Source: Rhyacophila brunnea (taxonomy: Eukaryota > Arthropoda > Insecta > Trichoptera > Rhyacophilidae). Taken from it: a DNA stretch of 64,000 bases. Both the position numbers and the translations under genes were made by a program. The number at the start of each line of letters is the position of its first letter. Positions within the stretch are counted from its first letter, which is position 1. A model generated the notes under the pieces. It was given only the letters and a program-made list of their open reading frames with translations, ran no database searches and had not been told where the DNA came from. The DNA is taken from NCBI GenBank assembly GCA_022495005.1, contig JAGYXB010001324.1, positions 1,612,001 through 1,676,000 of the forward strand, given 5' to 3'. This document shows positions 50,930 to 63,272 of the stretch, in pieces.

Positions 50930-51974
50930 GACTTCTGGCTAAGTGATAGATGAAGCCAGTGTTAAAAAACGCTGGGTTAAATTATGTTTCTTAGGAAGAG
51001 TGTCTGAGAATATTTCAAGAAAAATAGATAAAAAAACTTTTCAATGTAACATTTTACAACACACAAAATTTAAATTCAATACTGGTGAATACTAAAGATA
51101 GATTAGATAAACTTAACCAAAGTGAAATTTATCTATTAAGTTGTGACTCTTGTGATGCCAAATATGTTGGACAAACGGGACGTTCTTTTAATACTAGGAT
51201 CAAAGAACATTTAGCCTGTGCCAAAAATGGTAATGAATCTTCAGCTTTTGGAAATCATTTAAGTTTAAGTAATCACTCTTTTAATATCAGTAAAAATTTT
51301 AAAAACCTGCATTTGAATGAGAAATCTATAAAATTGGATAAACAGGAAATCCTAGAAATTAATAGGTATAAATTTTTGCCCAATTCTAATTTGTTAAATG
51401 ATCAATTATATTTTGTGTCTTCTCCATTATTATATCCTATTTAATATTTGGGATTGTCATAACATAACTTTATATATTGAAAATTATTTATTATTTTTAT
51501 TTAATTTTGACTCATATTTTGGTTGTATTTGTTTTTTATTCAATCTCACTTCAATTGATAATATTGTTTTATTTTATTTTTTATAAAATTTTTATTGTAA
51601 ATTTTGACTAATCATAATTATTTGTTGATATTAATGTTATTGTAAGTGTAGATTGTTTCATATTTTGTGGTTTGTTAATATTTTAAATAATTTGTTTAAT
51701 GCCCCTGACGTAGTATGAAATATTAATGTCCAACCTCATTAGTTTTAAATAAGTCTGTTATTGGGAAGGTATTATTGGACGGATAATTATTATGTACCTA
51801 TTGTTATATTATTTCTATCACTTTGAATTTTGTTTGATAAATATTGTTTAAAAAAAAAAATGTATTCAGTTGAAAATGTCCCACTGAGGCGGACGAAACC
51901 GGTCCTAATATATTAATTAAAATGGAATAAGTACTATCAAAAAATTGCGTTTTATTAAATAAAAACAACAATAT
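50930..51974 (+). mobile_element. Penelope-like retroelement, more strongly 5'-truncated, plus copy
   Basis: Begins inside the linker between RT and GIY-YIG (TSG ... ASVKKRWVKLCFLGRVSE). It shifts frame at a run of A residues near 51032-51038, resumes at 51085 with the GIY-YIG domain, and ends with the same 3' untranslated region as the minus copy. Both 3' ends share the compact motif CCACTGAGGCGGACGAAACC. Near-identity to the minus copy implies recent or coordinated insertion. Confidence 0.9.
51085..51444 (+). pseudogene. GIY-YIG endonuclease domain of the plus Penelope-like copy
   Basis: 119 open codons: EIYLLSCDSCDAKYVGQTGR, FNTRIKEHLACAKNGNESSA, FGNHLSLSNHSF and the C-terminal tail. The first signature residue differs from the minus copy (E for G before IY), a substitution in the GIY motif itself. 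It is separated from its upstream coding sequence by a frameshift. Confidence 0.88.
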
Positions 51975-53240
51975 AAATATATCATTTACCTTAAGTACTT
52001 ATATTCCAGCTTTAGTGTATACACGTTCATTGATTATTCGTTGGTACCTAGTATAAGTAAAAAGTTTATTAATTAAATGCTCTTGTTTGACAAGTCACTT
52101 GAAAAAGTTTTGCACACATTGAAATTGAGCATATGTTTATAATAAGATGCGGTATAATAATAATAAACAAAAAAATATCATATAGATTTGTTAGACATAC
52201 TACGCTAAAATTTTTGGAGTGTAATACGAGGAATAAGAAGAATGGATAAAGTATTGAAAAAAATTTGAATTTGATAGAGAGAATCTAATAATAATCTACT
52301 TGAGACATGCGAATTTCATGTATGCTGTGAGTTCTGTCCAGTATCAAAACTGTGCAGTAGTCTATCACACTATCATTTTTCAACTTGAACAAACGTATTA
52401 TATTTGGCTGAGAATAATGAGGCGTCACATATAAAACAACAACAATATTTGTCTTTTACAATACTTAATTTACCTCATTTGTCAAGAAAAAAATAAGTTT
52501 TGGCCTAACTCTGGGCACAAATTTTATTCAACATCGAACTGTGTGATGGTAAGGAGAAACTATACCTTAACTTAAAGCGCGATGATTCACAACTTCTCTT
52601 TCTTCGACTCCTGCGGCAGTCTGTGACTGTTATAATACTAATCAAGTGGTATAATTACATCATGCAAGCTTTTTCATTGTTATTTTAAAACGACTTTCAC
52701 GTACTGGACATGCCTAATCTAAATCAAATATTTTGAAACGAATACGATTTTGAAATTTATCACATAAGTAAAGTGCTAATTATCAATTATCTTAAATATT
52801 ATTTCTTATAATGACATACAGAATAGCAATACATATATATTTCTAGTAAAGCACTGTCGATTAAACCATAAGAAATATTGTTAAATACAAAAATGATTGA
52901 TGATAAAAGTTTGATTAATGCTTTGACACATTATTAGATTTTTTCCTACTACTTAACAAACTAAATGCGTATTATGTATTATATCTACGCATGTATTTGA
53001 TGAAGTTGGTCATGAAATAAGAAAAACAACTTTTGATATAGAAAAACTTATCACAATGTGTATAAAGCATCGGGCGGAGCCAATTATTATCAATAAAGTA
53101 TAATAATAATAATATGTCAATCAACTAACTAGTAGTGTATTTACTAGAATAAAAAAATATGATGAAATAAAATAAATAACAGATGAAAGAATATTGATTT
53201 TGCGTGTTTTAAAAGGAAAAACAAAGGAAAAAGAAAACTA
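51975..53240. other. AT-rich non-coding stretch
   Basis: Nothing recognised. Confidence 0.45.
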
Positions 53241-53672
53241 ATAATTACAAGATAAAAAGAACTTTTTATATACAACGTTTTTAAATTTTCTGTTGAATCA
53301 TATAAACTTAACTTGACTAGGTTAAACGATCAAAAAAAATTGTACTTGATAGAAATACTGAATAATGAAATGTCATTTCATATTAATTTCCATAGTAACG
53401 CACGTATATATTATTTAATAATTCAGTTGCTAGGACCCCCTAGCAACCAATAATGGTATCGAAATAACTTTTCATACAAAACAGAATTAACTAAAAATGA
53501 ATTCAATTCTACTTAAAGATGGCTAAAAGTGCATTGGCACCGTGTTCTGATATATTCTAAATATATCAAATGTCTAGCTAGTCGAGAAGTTAGTTAAAAA
53601 TCGATTGCAAGATTTGTACCGGACAAACAACCACTGGACAAATAAGAATATGACCTAAGAAAAACGTTGTAA
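53241..53672 (+). repeat. Dispersed repeat family R1, copy 3
   Basis: Same order of blocks as the copy at 1955. It keeps the hairpin GTTGCTAGGACCCCCTAGCA and has two GGACAAA modules (CCGGACAAACAACCACTGGA then CAAATAAG). It ends at AAAAACGTTGTAA like copy 1. Confidence 0.85.
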
Positions 53673-54029
53673 AATAGATTTTTTTATCGTTTAGTTTTCA
53701 TGATTAGTCATAAAAAATCGTTCTCGAAATCAACAAAACCACTGATATTAATTAGTGGGTACGTATTTTGTAACACATCAATTAATAATAAATTCTAAAT
53801 AATGAACATTTTATATGCTTTTCTTGCAACCTGGTTTTGATTTTTGGTACCTTCGAATTCTATATTGTTATATTTTAATTTTAATAGGGATATTGGTATA
53901 ATATTTTGAATTATCTTCACTTATATAACAAAAATATGGACATATAAATCAGTAGAGAAGTTTTAGGTAGGTATTATAACATTGTTAAACATCAAACATC
54001 CTAAAATTCCTAAGTAATAAATATATCAG
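53673..54029. other. Non-coding spacer
   Basis: Nothing recognised. Confidence 0.4.
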
Positions 54030-54450
54030 AATCAGAAAAATCCCGAACTCTACTAAGGCCGGTTCTAATTTACAAATAAGATGGTTGGATCAACACCAAC
54101 TTTACTGCTGGTAATGAGTCTGAAACCAGATTTTTGATATTTGAGAGAAAGATACTGAGAGCGATATTTGTCACAAACAGAAGATCTACGAGAAATATTT
54201 AGAACCTACGGTAATCCAAAGTATCAAAATCTCCAATCTAAAATGCGTGGTCTTGTTTTTATTTCATGTGAAGCTGTCTTGGTGGAGGAGTTGGAAGACC
54301 CAAAATGGGGTCATTGGATGGCGTGGGTCACGTTCAGTCACGCTCAGTGTCCTGGTTAGGAGAAGGATTTTGTGAGAGTAATCCAAATTGGGAAGGATGG
54401 CTTGAGGAGATTAGGGGTCACATTGGGATATTACACCACATATTATGATA
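54030..54450 (+). pseudogene. 3' end of a non-LTR retrotransposon reverse transcriptase, decayed
   Basis: The last part reads GGVGRPKMGSLDGVGHVQ, then WEGWLEEIRGHIGILHHIL and a stop. This is the GRPxxRWLDxVE ... WxxxLEEIRGHIGL ending of these ORFs. Upstream, fragments such as FERKILRAIF can be picked out across frame changes (FERK ... near 54147-54165). Stops and frameshifts throughout. Confidence 0.75.
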
Positions 54451-54744
54451 TGTGAGTATTTGTGTGTGTGAAATATGCAACTGACAAATAATATTCGTGA
54501 CAAATATATTACATTACATATTAATAGATTATTTAAACATCTAATAGAAGTATTATGTAACTCAACCCTGCGTAAATTATATATTTATAATAGATAGATA
54601 TATACATACAGTCTGAAGATGTGAAAAGATGCGTCGCCAAAATTGATTCTTATAGAGTAGTATACAAATTTTAAATTTAGTCGATGATAGTATTAATTTT
54701 CTGAATAAAATAATGTTTTAACTCAGTTAGTGGAGTGGCGCGGC

Positions 54745-54840
54745 TTGGAGCAGTTGGTCATTCGATATAGTTAACGTGTTATTTAAATGTGGTAATTAAA
54801 CTGTAATTAAAACTTCAGCAGTGATTGTGTTAGAATGGTT
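54745..54840 (+). repeat. Conserved ~90-bp repeat block R2, copy 2
   Basis: Same word order as the copies at 7966 and 62006: GGTCATTCGATATAGTTAAC, GTGTTATTTAAATGTGG, TAATTAAA, TTCAGCAGTGATTGTGTTAG. Confidence 0.6.
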
Positions 54841-57800
54841 TCGTTATACTAAAATAAAATATAAGTACTTAATTGGTTTGAAACCGAGTTATTTTTGTTA
54901 ATTCTACTTTAATTGAGTCATTTACGTTGACAATTGTTTCGGGCTATAAACTCGTCTTCGGAACGGTCTTAGTCGATCGTTCCGTAGATGAGTTTATTGT
55001 CAGAATAAGCTGTCAATGTAAATAACATGAAAGAAGAATTAACAAAAACAACTTTGTTTCAAAACCGTCATAATAATGTTCTACCACAGTTAAATCAATA
55101 AAATGGAAGTAGGTACTTGACAGAGATGATATTATTTAGTAAAAACAACAAGTTTTATCAAACGAGTTGAATGTAATTGTTTATGCGTAAATATGGAGAA
55201 AGCTTAGTAAAATATTATCACGGCGCGTTTCTTTCTAATTTTATCCCAAAAATAGTAAATTAAGTATATCTCAATAATATATTCTAATCTGTGTTGGTAT
55301 CAATATCCGCTCCCAGAAAAAACACATCTTCTCGTTACGGAATATATAAGAAAGATTATCATATATATATTATTATATTACATAATATGTATCCAAATGA
55401 TTATGTCGGAAAAGTTTATTTTTATGGCACTTAAGCTTAAAGCTCTAAGATAAAATTATTATATGGTAAATACTTACCATATGCATAATTTAAATGTATG
55501 AGTAAATTGCATATCCGCTTTAAATCATATGACATTTGAAATTTGTTTATACGACCCTTAAGCCATAATGGTAAAAAGATGCTGAAAATCTGATGTGATC
55601 AAACAGAGCGATTGGAAGGGATATCTTAAAAAAGTGTCAATATAATCGGCAAACCCTCTTCACACGTGTCCGAAACAAGCCATCTGACAATCATCGGGAG
55701 GAAGGATATTTGACCTCAGCTATTTGTAAACGTTAGCAAAGGACATGGGACTTTAAGGAGGATAGGAATTTGAATCATGCTGCGGTAAATGGCTCGTTTT
55801 CCTACGAAAACAATTTTAAACAGATCGTACTCAGATATGTGTGTATGAGGTTTACAGACTTAAACATCCACATACGTGCATGTCGCCAAAGTAAAGAGAG
55901 AGTGAGTCAACATATCCTTTAGAAAGCAGACGGATTTTAAAATTGATGTAACGGCACGTACGACCAATATAATATTATATTAGTTTAATTAAACTTCACA
56001 AGATTTAAAAATATAGTACTCGTAATTAGTGAGTTATTGAATATACATACTTTGGAATAACAGTAAAGTACGCTGGCCTGAATACAATGGATACGGGCTT
56101 GAGTACCATGCAGTAACAATATTTTTCTAACAGGTGACTATATTTCTGGGTTACAGATAAATTGTACGTATAAAATTTTGCCGTAGCATATTTTACTGTG
56201 AGCTATCTTACCAGAAAGAGATGGCCGTGTAGCATTGAGATTTAAAAAATAACGTGCTGTACATGAAGCACTGCAGACAGTACTATTCCAATTTTATTAG
56301 ATTCAAAAGAACAATAATTTGATAGAAACGACTTGATACTTTAAGTGTTTTATTTAGACATGAATTTGATCTCAATACTATATTGCCATATATTTCCCAT
56401 TTAATAGCTCAAGATGGACTTTGATGCAGTCAACTGCATACGTCAAAATTTGTACCCGAACCCAAAAACCAACGGTCAATAGCAAATTATATTAATATCT
56501 GCTTTGCGGTGGGTGGGTTAGATTTGACTTTAATTATTTTTACGCCAACGCAAACTTCGTCATTGTGATTATTTTGACAAATTATTGATGTAGATTAAAT
56601 GCTTGATTGTGTTCCGTACGTTGAAAATTCATTTTTGAATGTTTACATGAACAAGTTTACAATTACATATAGGTATTCTAAAATTATTATATCTATAGCT
56701 CTGCTTTATAATCTTTACAAAATTCAATCCGACAAGTTAAATAAATTAGTCACCTAAATCGTGTAATTAATCAACGTTAGAACTTTCCTTTGGAAATACG
56801 TGAAGTTAAAGGCTAATGCTCATAATCGACAAACGGTAAGATACAGAGAATATTCGAACAGTTATCGAATAAATAAAGAAACAATTTTAATGTTCTTTAA
56901 TACGATGGAAAACTTTGCCAAAAAATGGCAACACGCCAAAGGAAGGCGTTTGTCTGAAATTATGTTTCATACAAAATTTTGTAACCCTTTAGTTTGATAA
57001 AAATGAATATATATTTTTTTGGATTTTAATAAAATAATAAATCCGATACAAAAAATAAGTAGAAGAGTGAAGAAATTATTTAAAAATTTGAAGTTTCATG
57101 AAGTTTGAATTGGAAGTTTCAGCTTTCTGTGATTTATTTCAAAACCGATTATCTCAGCTGTAACCAAACTGACTTAAGCACTTTTACCCCGAAACCACAA
57201 AATTATTTATCAAGTTACCTGGTATATAAAATAAGTAGGTATTAATTATTAAACATACGTGTGGTTGAAAATAATTTTTATATTTCGGAATATAATATGA
57301 GTTTATAATATAGTATTATTATAATTAATATAATGTAAATGACCATAGAATTCTGTATTTTTTATAAACGTATTCGGTTACACAGAAGCAAATAAATTAC
57401 AAAAGATAATTGATGGGTATAATTTTTGGAAGTCAAACTTTTTATTCGGCGAACGGGGATTCGGGGATAGGCGAACCTCACAAGTGTGTAACGTATAAAC
57501 TTGAACAAAAAACGAACAACTCGTCGTTTTTTGATGACACACGTAACACGCTCATATGCCAGTAAAATACTTTTCATTTAATTATTCCAAATATTGTTTA
57601 GATTATTGTTTTTTCTGACTAGTGAAATCAATCGCAAAATATTCGAAAGCAAGTATGTAAATGAAGCTTTTAAATATAAGCAAACTTCTAAAAGTAGATG
57701 AGAGGTTTTCCGAGAATGCATATAAAAAAAAATGTTTCATCTCTGTCGTGTATAATTTCTCCAAATCTACGCAACATTTACAAACAATACTATATAAAAT

Positions 57801-57898
57801 TTACAAAAAAAAACACTTGATATTGTATTATTTTGGCGGTATATAATAAATAATATTTTTAATATTTAAATAGTTAAAATTTGTCGTAATTAAACATG
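54841..57898. other. Non-coding stretch
   Basis: Two segments (about 55560-55930 and 56400-56600) are less AT-rich but show no readable motif. Short frames at 56800-56997, 57362-57577 and 57661-57846 are not recognisable. Confidence 0.4.
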
Positions 57899-57970
57899 GC
57901 AGTCGTAGTATAGTGGTAATGCACAGGGCGCGGGACCCAAGATAGGTAGGTTCGATTCCTGCCGGGTGTC
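57899..57970 (+). ncRNA. tRNA-like sequence (pseudo-tRNA or SINE head)
   Basis: Acceptor strands GCAGTCG and CGGGTGT pair at 6 of 7 positions counting G-T. The D arm GTAT/ATGC encloses AGTGGTA and gives an A box TAGTATAGTGG. The T arm GTAGG/CCTGC encloses TTCGATT, giving a B box GGTTCGATTCC that matches consensus. The anticodon arm is defective: only three pairs, loop CGCGGGA with G at position 33. The CGCGGGA word recalls tRNA-Gly. No T-run terminator follows directly. It is probably a tRNA relic or SINE promoter head. Confidence 0.6.
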
Positions 57971-59360
57971 TTACTTTATCGAAAAAGATTTGTCTATTGG
58001 CCATATTTTCTCATAAGTGTTTTCAGAATTATGCATGTTCAATAATTAGAATAGTACATTCTTAAATCATGTGAATTATTCGCCGAATAAAAGAAATAGT
58101 CAATGACATTATTAATGGACAACGCACTCAATACAGTAGCTAGCAAGTAATTTCGCGCATAGCGATATTTGCACATGTATTGGTAGACGTCACGCAATTT
58201 CCATAATGCGATATCACGCATCGGGAATTTATAATTAAACCAATTGAAAAAAAAACATTAAAACCTAACAAACATTGAGCTCATTTAGCATTTTATTAAT
58301 TTAATAATAAAAAATAATTTAATTTAATAGGTGTGGTTACTCGGAATTATTTGAAAAAAAACATGTTTAAGCTTCTTTGTAAAATATAAAAAATAAATTG
58401 GAAAATTCCAAAAGGTAATGCAACGAGATTAGCTAAAATATCCATAAATACACACTTTTAAGAGAACGGTTAACCATGAATTTAATAAAGGCTTCAAGCA
58501 CGTATTTGTGAAAACGTGTTTGCGGTTTTTATAAAAGAACCTCCCCATTTTCTCACTAATCAAAAATAAAATATTTTGTAGTTCATTTATTCCGGCGAAG
58601 GTTGTATGCTATTCACGTTTTGTTGCCTTATTATGACAAAAATATGATTTCTTTAGGGTATGGGTGCTCAACTGCCCAACATTTATTTGATCCCGGAAAC
58701 GATTTTGCTTTGTGATTTTTCAAACATTTTATATTTAGGTATTTCTTTATTTTAAATACTTCACAATAAATCAACTGTTGTTACCAAGCCTTGACCAATT
58801 ACCCACAATTTTATTTTGGCCTTCTATGACTCTTGATCATCTAGATTTGCAAAAATTAATGAGAAAAATAAGGGACTATTATTTTTTACGCTAAAAATTA
58901 TTATACGTACGAAAAATTTACGAATTTGGGTGCTATAAATGTAAGTATGGAGTCGAAAAATAATTCTTTTGTATCTAAATTACTACAAATCACTCAATTT
59001 ATTTTAATATAGATTGAGACAAATTACGTAAAGGACTTATTTTTAATAGATTGTGAAAGTAATTACGGTAGAATAATATTTTGTTACTGAGTAAAAATAT
59101 AATAATATAAATGGTATATTTTTAAAACCACTAATGTGTTCTAAAATACGGTATTTAGCTGATATATCGTGTAGAAAAAATGATATTATAAATCTAAATA
59201 ATTGATATATACAATAAAAAAACGATCATCGATATGATACTGTAAATCAAAACTATTGAAAAAATATTTCACACATTTTATTCGCCCAATTTTTGACGTT
59301 TCCGAATTTTTGTAGATTTTTATTGCATGTTTTTAATATCAATATAATTATTTTTTTTTC
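57971..59360. other. AT-rich non-coding stretch
   Basis: No body matching the S1 SINE was recognised after the tRNA-like sequence, and no gene. Confidence 0.45.
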
Positions 59361-59412
59361 CGACTATGTCCAATCCTAATAGGATCATATGGGCCTTCAC
59401 AGAGTAGAGGTG
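59361..59412 (-). repeat. SINE-like family S1, 3' tail fragment
   Basis: The complement reads ACTCTGTGAAGGCCCATATG, ATCCTATTAGGATTGGACAT, AGTCGGAAAAA. It is nearly the same as the tail at about 20408-20458. Confidence 0.65.
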
Positions 59413-60431
59413 TGTATTGAATTTACTTTAGTAACTTCTATCTTGATACGGTTTACTATTAAACCCGCTGATGGGTGAGTAGTTAATTAATCAGATCCGT
59501 GCTAATAAACCTATAATATTCTATATTTATCTTCGGGTTGCATTTAGGGAAATTCACGGATTCGGAAGAACATAATATGAAATCAGTGCAGATGTAGGTT
59601 TAAATAATAACGAACTATTAGTAATTACTATTTATATAAGAATACATATTGGGTCAATCTAAAATGGTCGAATAAGCTTTATCCAATAATTAGTACTTTA
59701 ATAAACAGGATATCAATAATATGGCTCAAGTATCGCAATGTATTTTCTAATTTACATATACAATTTAGAATAACGGTTTAGTCAATTATAAAACGACATA
59801 CAATTGACATAACTGGATCTCTACTTATGTTTTTACCATATCCGTTATTAAATATCGGCGATGAGTTCGACAATTTTATAGATATTGATATAGTACTGAG
59901 TTCAAACCAGTCTCTGAGGTCCAGGGTCTAGCCTAGCCCTGGACATACTTCCTCTACCAAGGCCTCATTTACCGGAGATTTTTCTTTAAATGATAATGTG
60001 TAGAAGTTAATATTATTTCTTGGGATGCCGACAATGTGAACAAAGTAAGCTGTTTTGATTTTATTTCTCTGGTTTGGTCTTTTTTAACCTCAATCTTATC
60101 ATATTATTTATCATAATCTTATTATATTTTATCCTCGTAACTGTGGGTGTCTACCCCATCTACTCCATATAATAGGACTGAAAAGACAGCAACTAACCAT
60201 TCACATTCTTAGTCACAGCTTTAGGTCGTGGCTACAAAGTATTGAAAACGGCTCAATTTGTGCTAGTTGTGCTTCAAATCTCCAACCCATCATCAGAGCC
60301 CCTATGCGCACTAATTATTTTTTTAAAGTTACATTATCTAGAAAAGTTGAGCGACGATATCGATTTTGTATACTTAAATTAGGAGACTGTTCATTAGAAA
60401 AGTTTTTTTAAGAATATTGTATATTATATAA
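59413..60431. other. Non-coding stretch
   Basis: A small inverted word CCAGGG ... CCCTGG lies near 59921-59942. No gene seen. Confidence 0.4.
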
Positions 60432-60483
60432 GGTGCTGGCCTTTCATCTGGAGGGTCCGAGTCCGATTCTCAGTGAGGTCACA
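60432..60483 (+). ncRNA. 3' half of a tRNA-like sequence (SINE head scrap)
   Basis: TGGCCTTTCATCTGG resembles an anticodon arm with TTC. GGGTCCGAGTCCGATTCTC resembles a T arm with a B box. The 5' half (A box, D arm) is not recognisable. Confidence 0.45.
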
Positions 60484-61048
60484 AATTTATTTATGTAATT
60501 AAGGCTGAGTGTTTGTAATTATTTCTCTTATATTACTGATAACGCTACTGTTTCACTATACTACCTACTGCCATAGGGTCTTATGTCCTGTTGTGTTAAA
60601 TATTATATTTTATTTTGATTATAAAGTAGGTAGATAGAATATAAGGAAAAATGAGAAATGGAACATTCTTATTTAAATCAGTTTCTATTTAGTTATTATT
60701 TACTATTTATTCTATTTACGTATTGTCTCCACGTTATTATGAATTAAGTTGTAAAATAGTGCAGGTAATTAAGATGGAATAAATGATATTGTTAATTTAA
60801 TATTAATAAATTAATCACACTTTATCCAGCTAATTTTTATTTATATTTTTGAAGGACATATTTGCTACGGTTATTGGTAGTTTACACGTTTGATTAATGT
60901 TTTGCTAAAAGTAATTATAAAACTGGTTATTTGAAGATGTCCAATAGTAAACAACGCAAAATATCTGATTTATTAATGTAACATATTAATTACTATATAA
61001 TTATTATTTAAAAAAAAGTTTATATGGTTTAAATAGATACCTATGTAT
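60484..61048. other. AT-rich non-coding stretch
   Basis: Nothing recognised. Confidence 0.45.
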
Positions 61049-61555
61049 TTTATTACCACGTTTTTATTAGCTCGTATTCTTGTTTGTCCGGAACAGATTT
61101 TTTCTTGTGTGTCCGGTATAATTTTTTTCTTGTTTGTCCAAGATTTGTATTGGACGATTGAAATTTTTTAACTAACTTCCCGACTAGCTAGACATTTGAA
61201 ACTTATAGAATATATCAGAACACGACGACAATACATTCTTTTAATACTTTTAGCCATTTTTAAGCAGATTGAATTGAATTCATTTTCAGTTAATTCTGTT
61301 TTGTATGGAAAGTTATTATTGTTGGTTGCTAAGGGTTCCTAGCAACTAAATTATTAATACATACGTGCGTTACTATGGAAATCAATATGAAATGTCGACA
61401 TGATATTTCCGTATTCTCTATTTATTCAGTATTTCTATCAAGTACAATAAAAAGTTTTTATTAACACATAGAATTGTCAAGTTTATATGATTCAACAGAA
61501 AATTTAAAGACGTGGTATATAAAAAGTTCTTTTTATCTTATAATTTTATTATTTA
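61049..61555 (-). repeat. Dispersed repeat family R1, copy 4 (longest)
   Basis: Inverted relative to the other three. It keeps the hairpin around GTTGCTAGG and the leader AAGATAAAAAGAACTTTTTA (complement). Its 3' part has three tandem ~23-bp modules containing TTGTGTGTCCGG/TTGTTTGTCC, where copies 1 and 3 have one and two. Its 3' edge (complement AAAAACGTGGTAATAA) matches the end of copy 1. Confidence 0.85.
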
Positions 61556-62005
61556 TCATTTTTTGGTCATAATTCCTGGTACTTGGTAGCAGATTATATG
61601 GCTCCTCTCTAATAACAGATGGTTTTATTGAAACAGTAGTATTGGGTATATTTTTAGTTTTCGCAAATGATATTTATGATATTCTTATTAATATATTATT
61701 TCGTAGTTTGTAGATCATCCACCTCAAAAGCCATGAGTAAATAGTACGATTTCATTGTTAGAAACAATGCAGTTTATTTTTTTCTCAGTATATATTTTAT
61801 CCAATACAGGTGTCCAATGAGTCAGGAGAAAAGCTAATAAGCATTTCTTGTAAACAAAACCACGAGGGAACGACTAAGACAGTTGGGAGTGATATAAAAA
61901 ATATTATAGTAATCACGGTTTTAATATTCAAACGTTAAATATAATATAATAATATAAAATATAATAATATTTAGCTTAATACTTTGGACGCGGAAGACGC
62001 ACACG
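61556..62005. other. AT-rich non-coding stretch
   Basis: A short hairpin ACGCAC/GTGCGT lies at about 61996-62010, at the edge of the next block. Confidence 0.4.
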
Positions 62006-62105
62006 GTGCGTAATGACCAGGCGGCCGATCGATGTAATTAACGTGCATTTTAAAGGGGGCAATTAAAATCGCATTATCTATTCAGCAGCGAAAGCGTTAA
62101 GGTTT
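62006..62105 (+). repeat. Conserved ~90-bp repeat block R2, copy 3
   Basis: Contains CGATCGATGTAATTAACGTG, CATTTTAAAG, CAATTAAAATCG, and TTCAGCAGCGAAAGCGTTA. It is collinear with 54745-54840. Confidence 0.6.
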
Positions 62106-62923
62106 AATGTTTGTATTTATTTTATCAGATTGTATCTAAAGTATGCATAAGAAATCAATATGTTCGACGAAAATGTCGTTAGCGTACGGGTTCGTCGGTT
62201 TAAAATATGATCATTTATTTTCATACATGAAAGATAATACAACATTAGTGTATTATCACACATCGTTTTTGATTTTTTCCAGAATATTATGTGTACATTA
62301 TTTGAAAAAAGTTCTCTTAAAATAGATTCGGGATTACATTAGGGATCCTTTTACAGCAATGAAATGGAATTATGCAGAATAATACTGACGAAGATGTGCG
62401 AAAAGGGATAGATAATTGTTTTACGATACGCATGTGAAAAAAATGAATAAATCGCCTCCAACAATTAGTTTTAAAATATATTTTATTTATTATTCAACAC
62501 TTTGAGGTGTCAAAATGTTATTTCAGAGGACTACAATTTTCAAATTTTATTTGAATTTTTTCAAAAAAATTAAAAAAATTGGTTATTAAATAAAAAAAAT
62601 ATTAAATACGTTGAATCTTTAGTAGGTACAATAATATATTATATCTTTTAATAGTTTTCAAATTGCAAAAGACGTTTGCGCCATGGATGTGTCTAGAAAT
62701 CATATGTTTTTTTGCATTTTAGTGTAACTTACCCTGTTACACTATAAATATTGAAATTTGTATATAAACTTTTATTTAAATCGAAAATATATTCAATTAA
62801 TGGCATTACTATAATGAATAATAATATGTAATAAGTTATATATGATATCCACTATTTCTTTCGATGTAAGTAACATTAATGTATTGATTATAAAATTAAG
62901 TTTGTATGACGATAGTAAAGTTG
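62106..62923. other. AT-rich non-coding stretch
   Basis: Nothing recognised. Confidence 0.45.
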
Positions 62924-63272
62924 TTAAGGCCTCAGTTGAGGCACGGTCTAAAAAGATCGTGGCTAGGCGATGCGCGGATTGCGGGTCGCGGGTGCAAATG
63001 ACGCATGCCAAACGAAATATAATTTGTCATATAAATCCAAAATGCGTCCGTTTATTGTTCTATTAGTAACAGTAATAATATATTCATTCACATGTTTTCT
63101 TTTTCAAGTAAATGGGTAACGTTTTTAGTCATCTTTACACGATTTAAGAATTAATACCCCCGTCGCTATCACGAAACAAATTGACGTGTTCCCAGCTCGA
63201 CGTTCTCTCTCCGAATGGCAGCGAGTCCAAAATTTCGTCGCGCCTATATTTGAAAATTATTTGCCGTTTCAC
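62924..63272 (+). repeat. Dispersed repeat family R3, copy 2
   Basis: Partner of 27993-28340. It begins AAGGCCTCAGTTGAGGCACG, itself a near palindrome, and ends GAAAATTATTTGCCGTTTCA. Short frames on either strand crossing its left boundary are artefacts. Confidence 0.75.

Noticed and set aside
57899..57970. Functional tRNA gene
   Set aside because: Anticodon stem has only three pairs and G at position 33.
62842..63066. Overlapping frames on both strands
   Set aside because: They straddle the edge of repeat R3 and neither is conserved in the other R3 copy.
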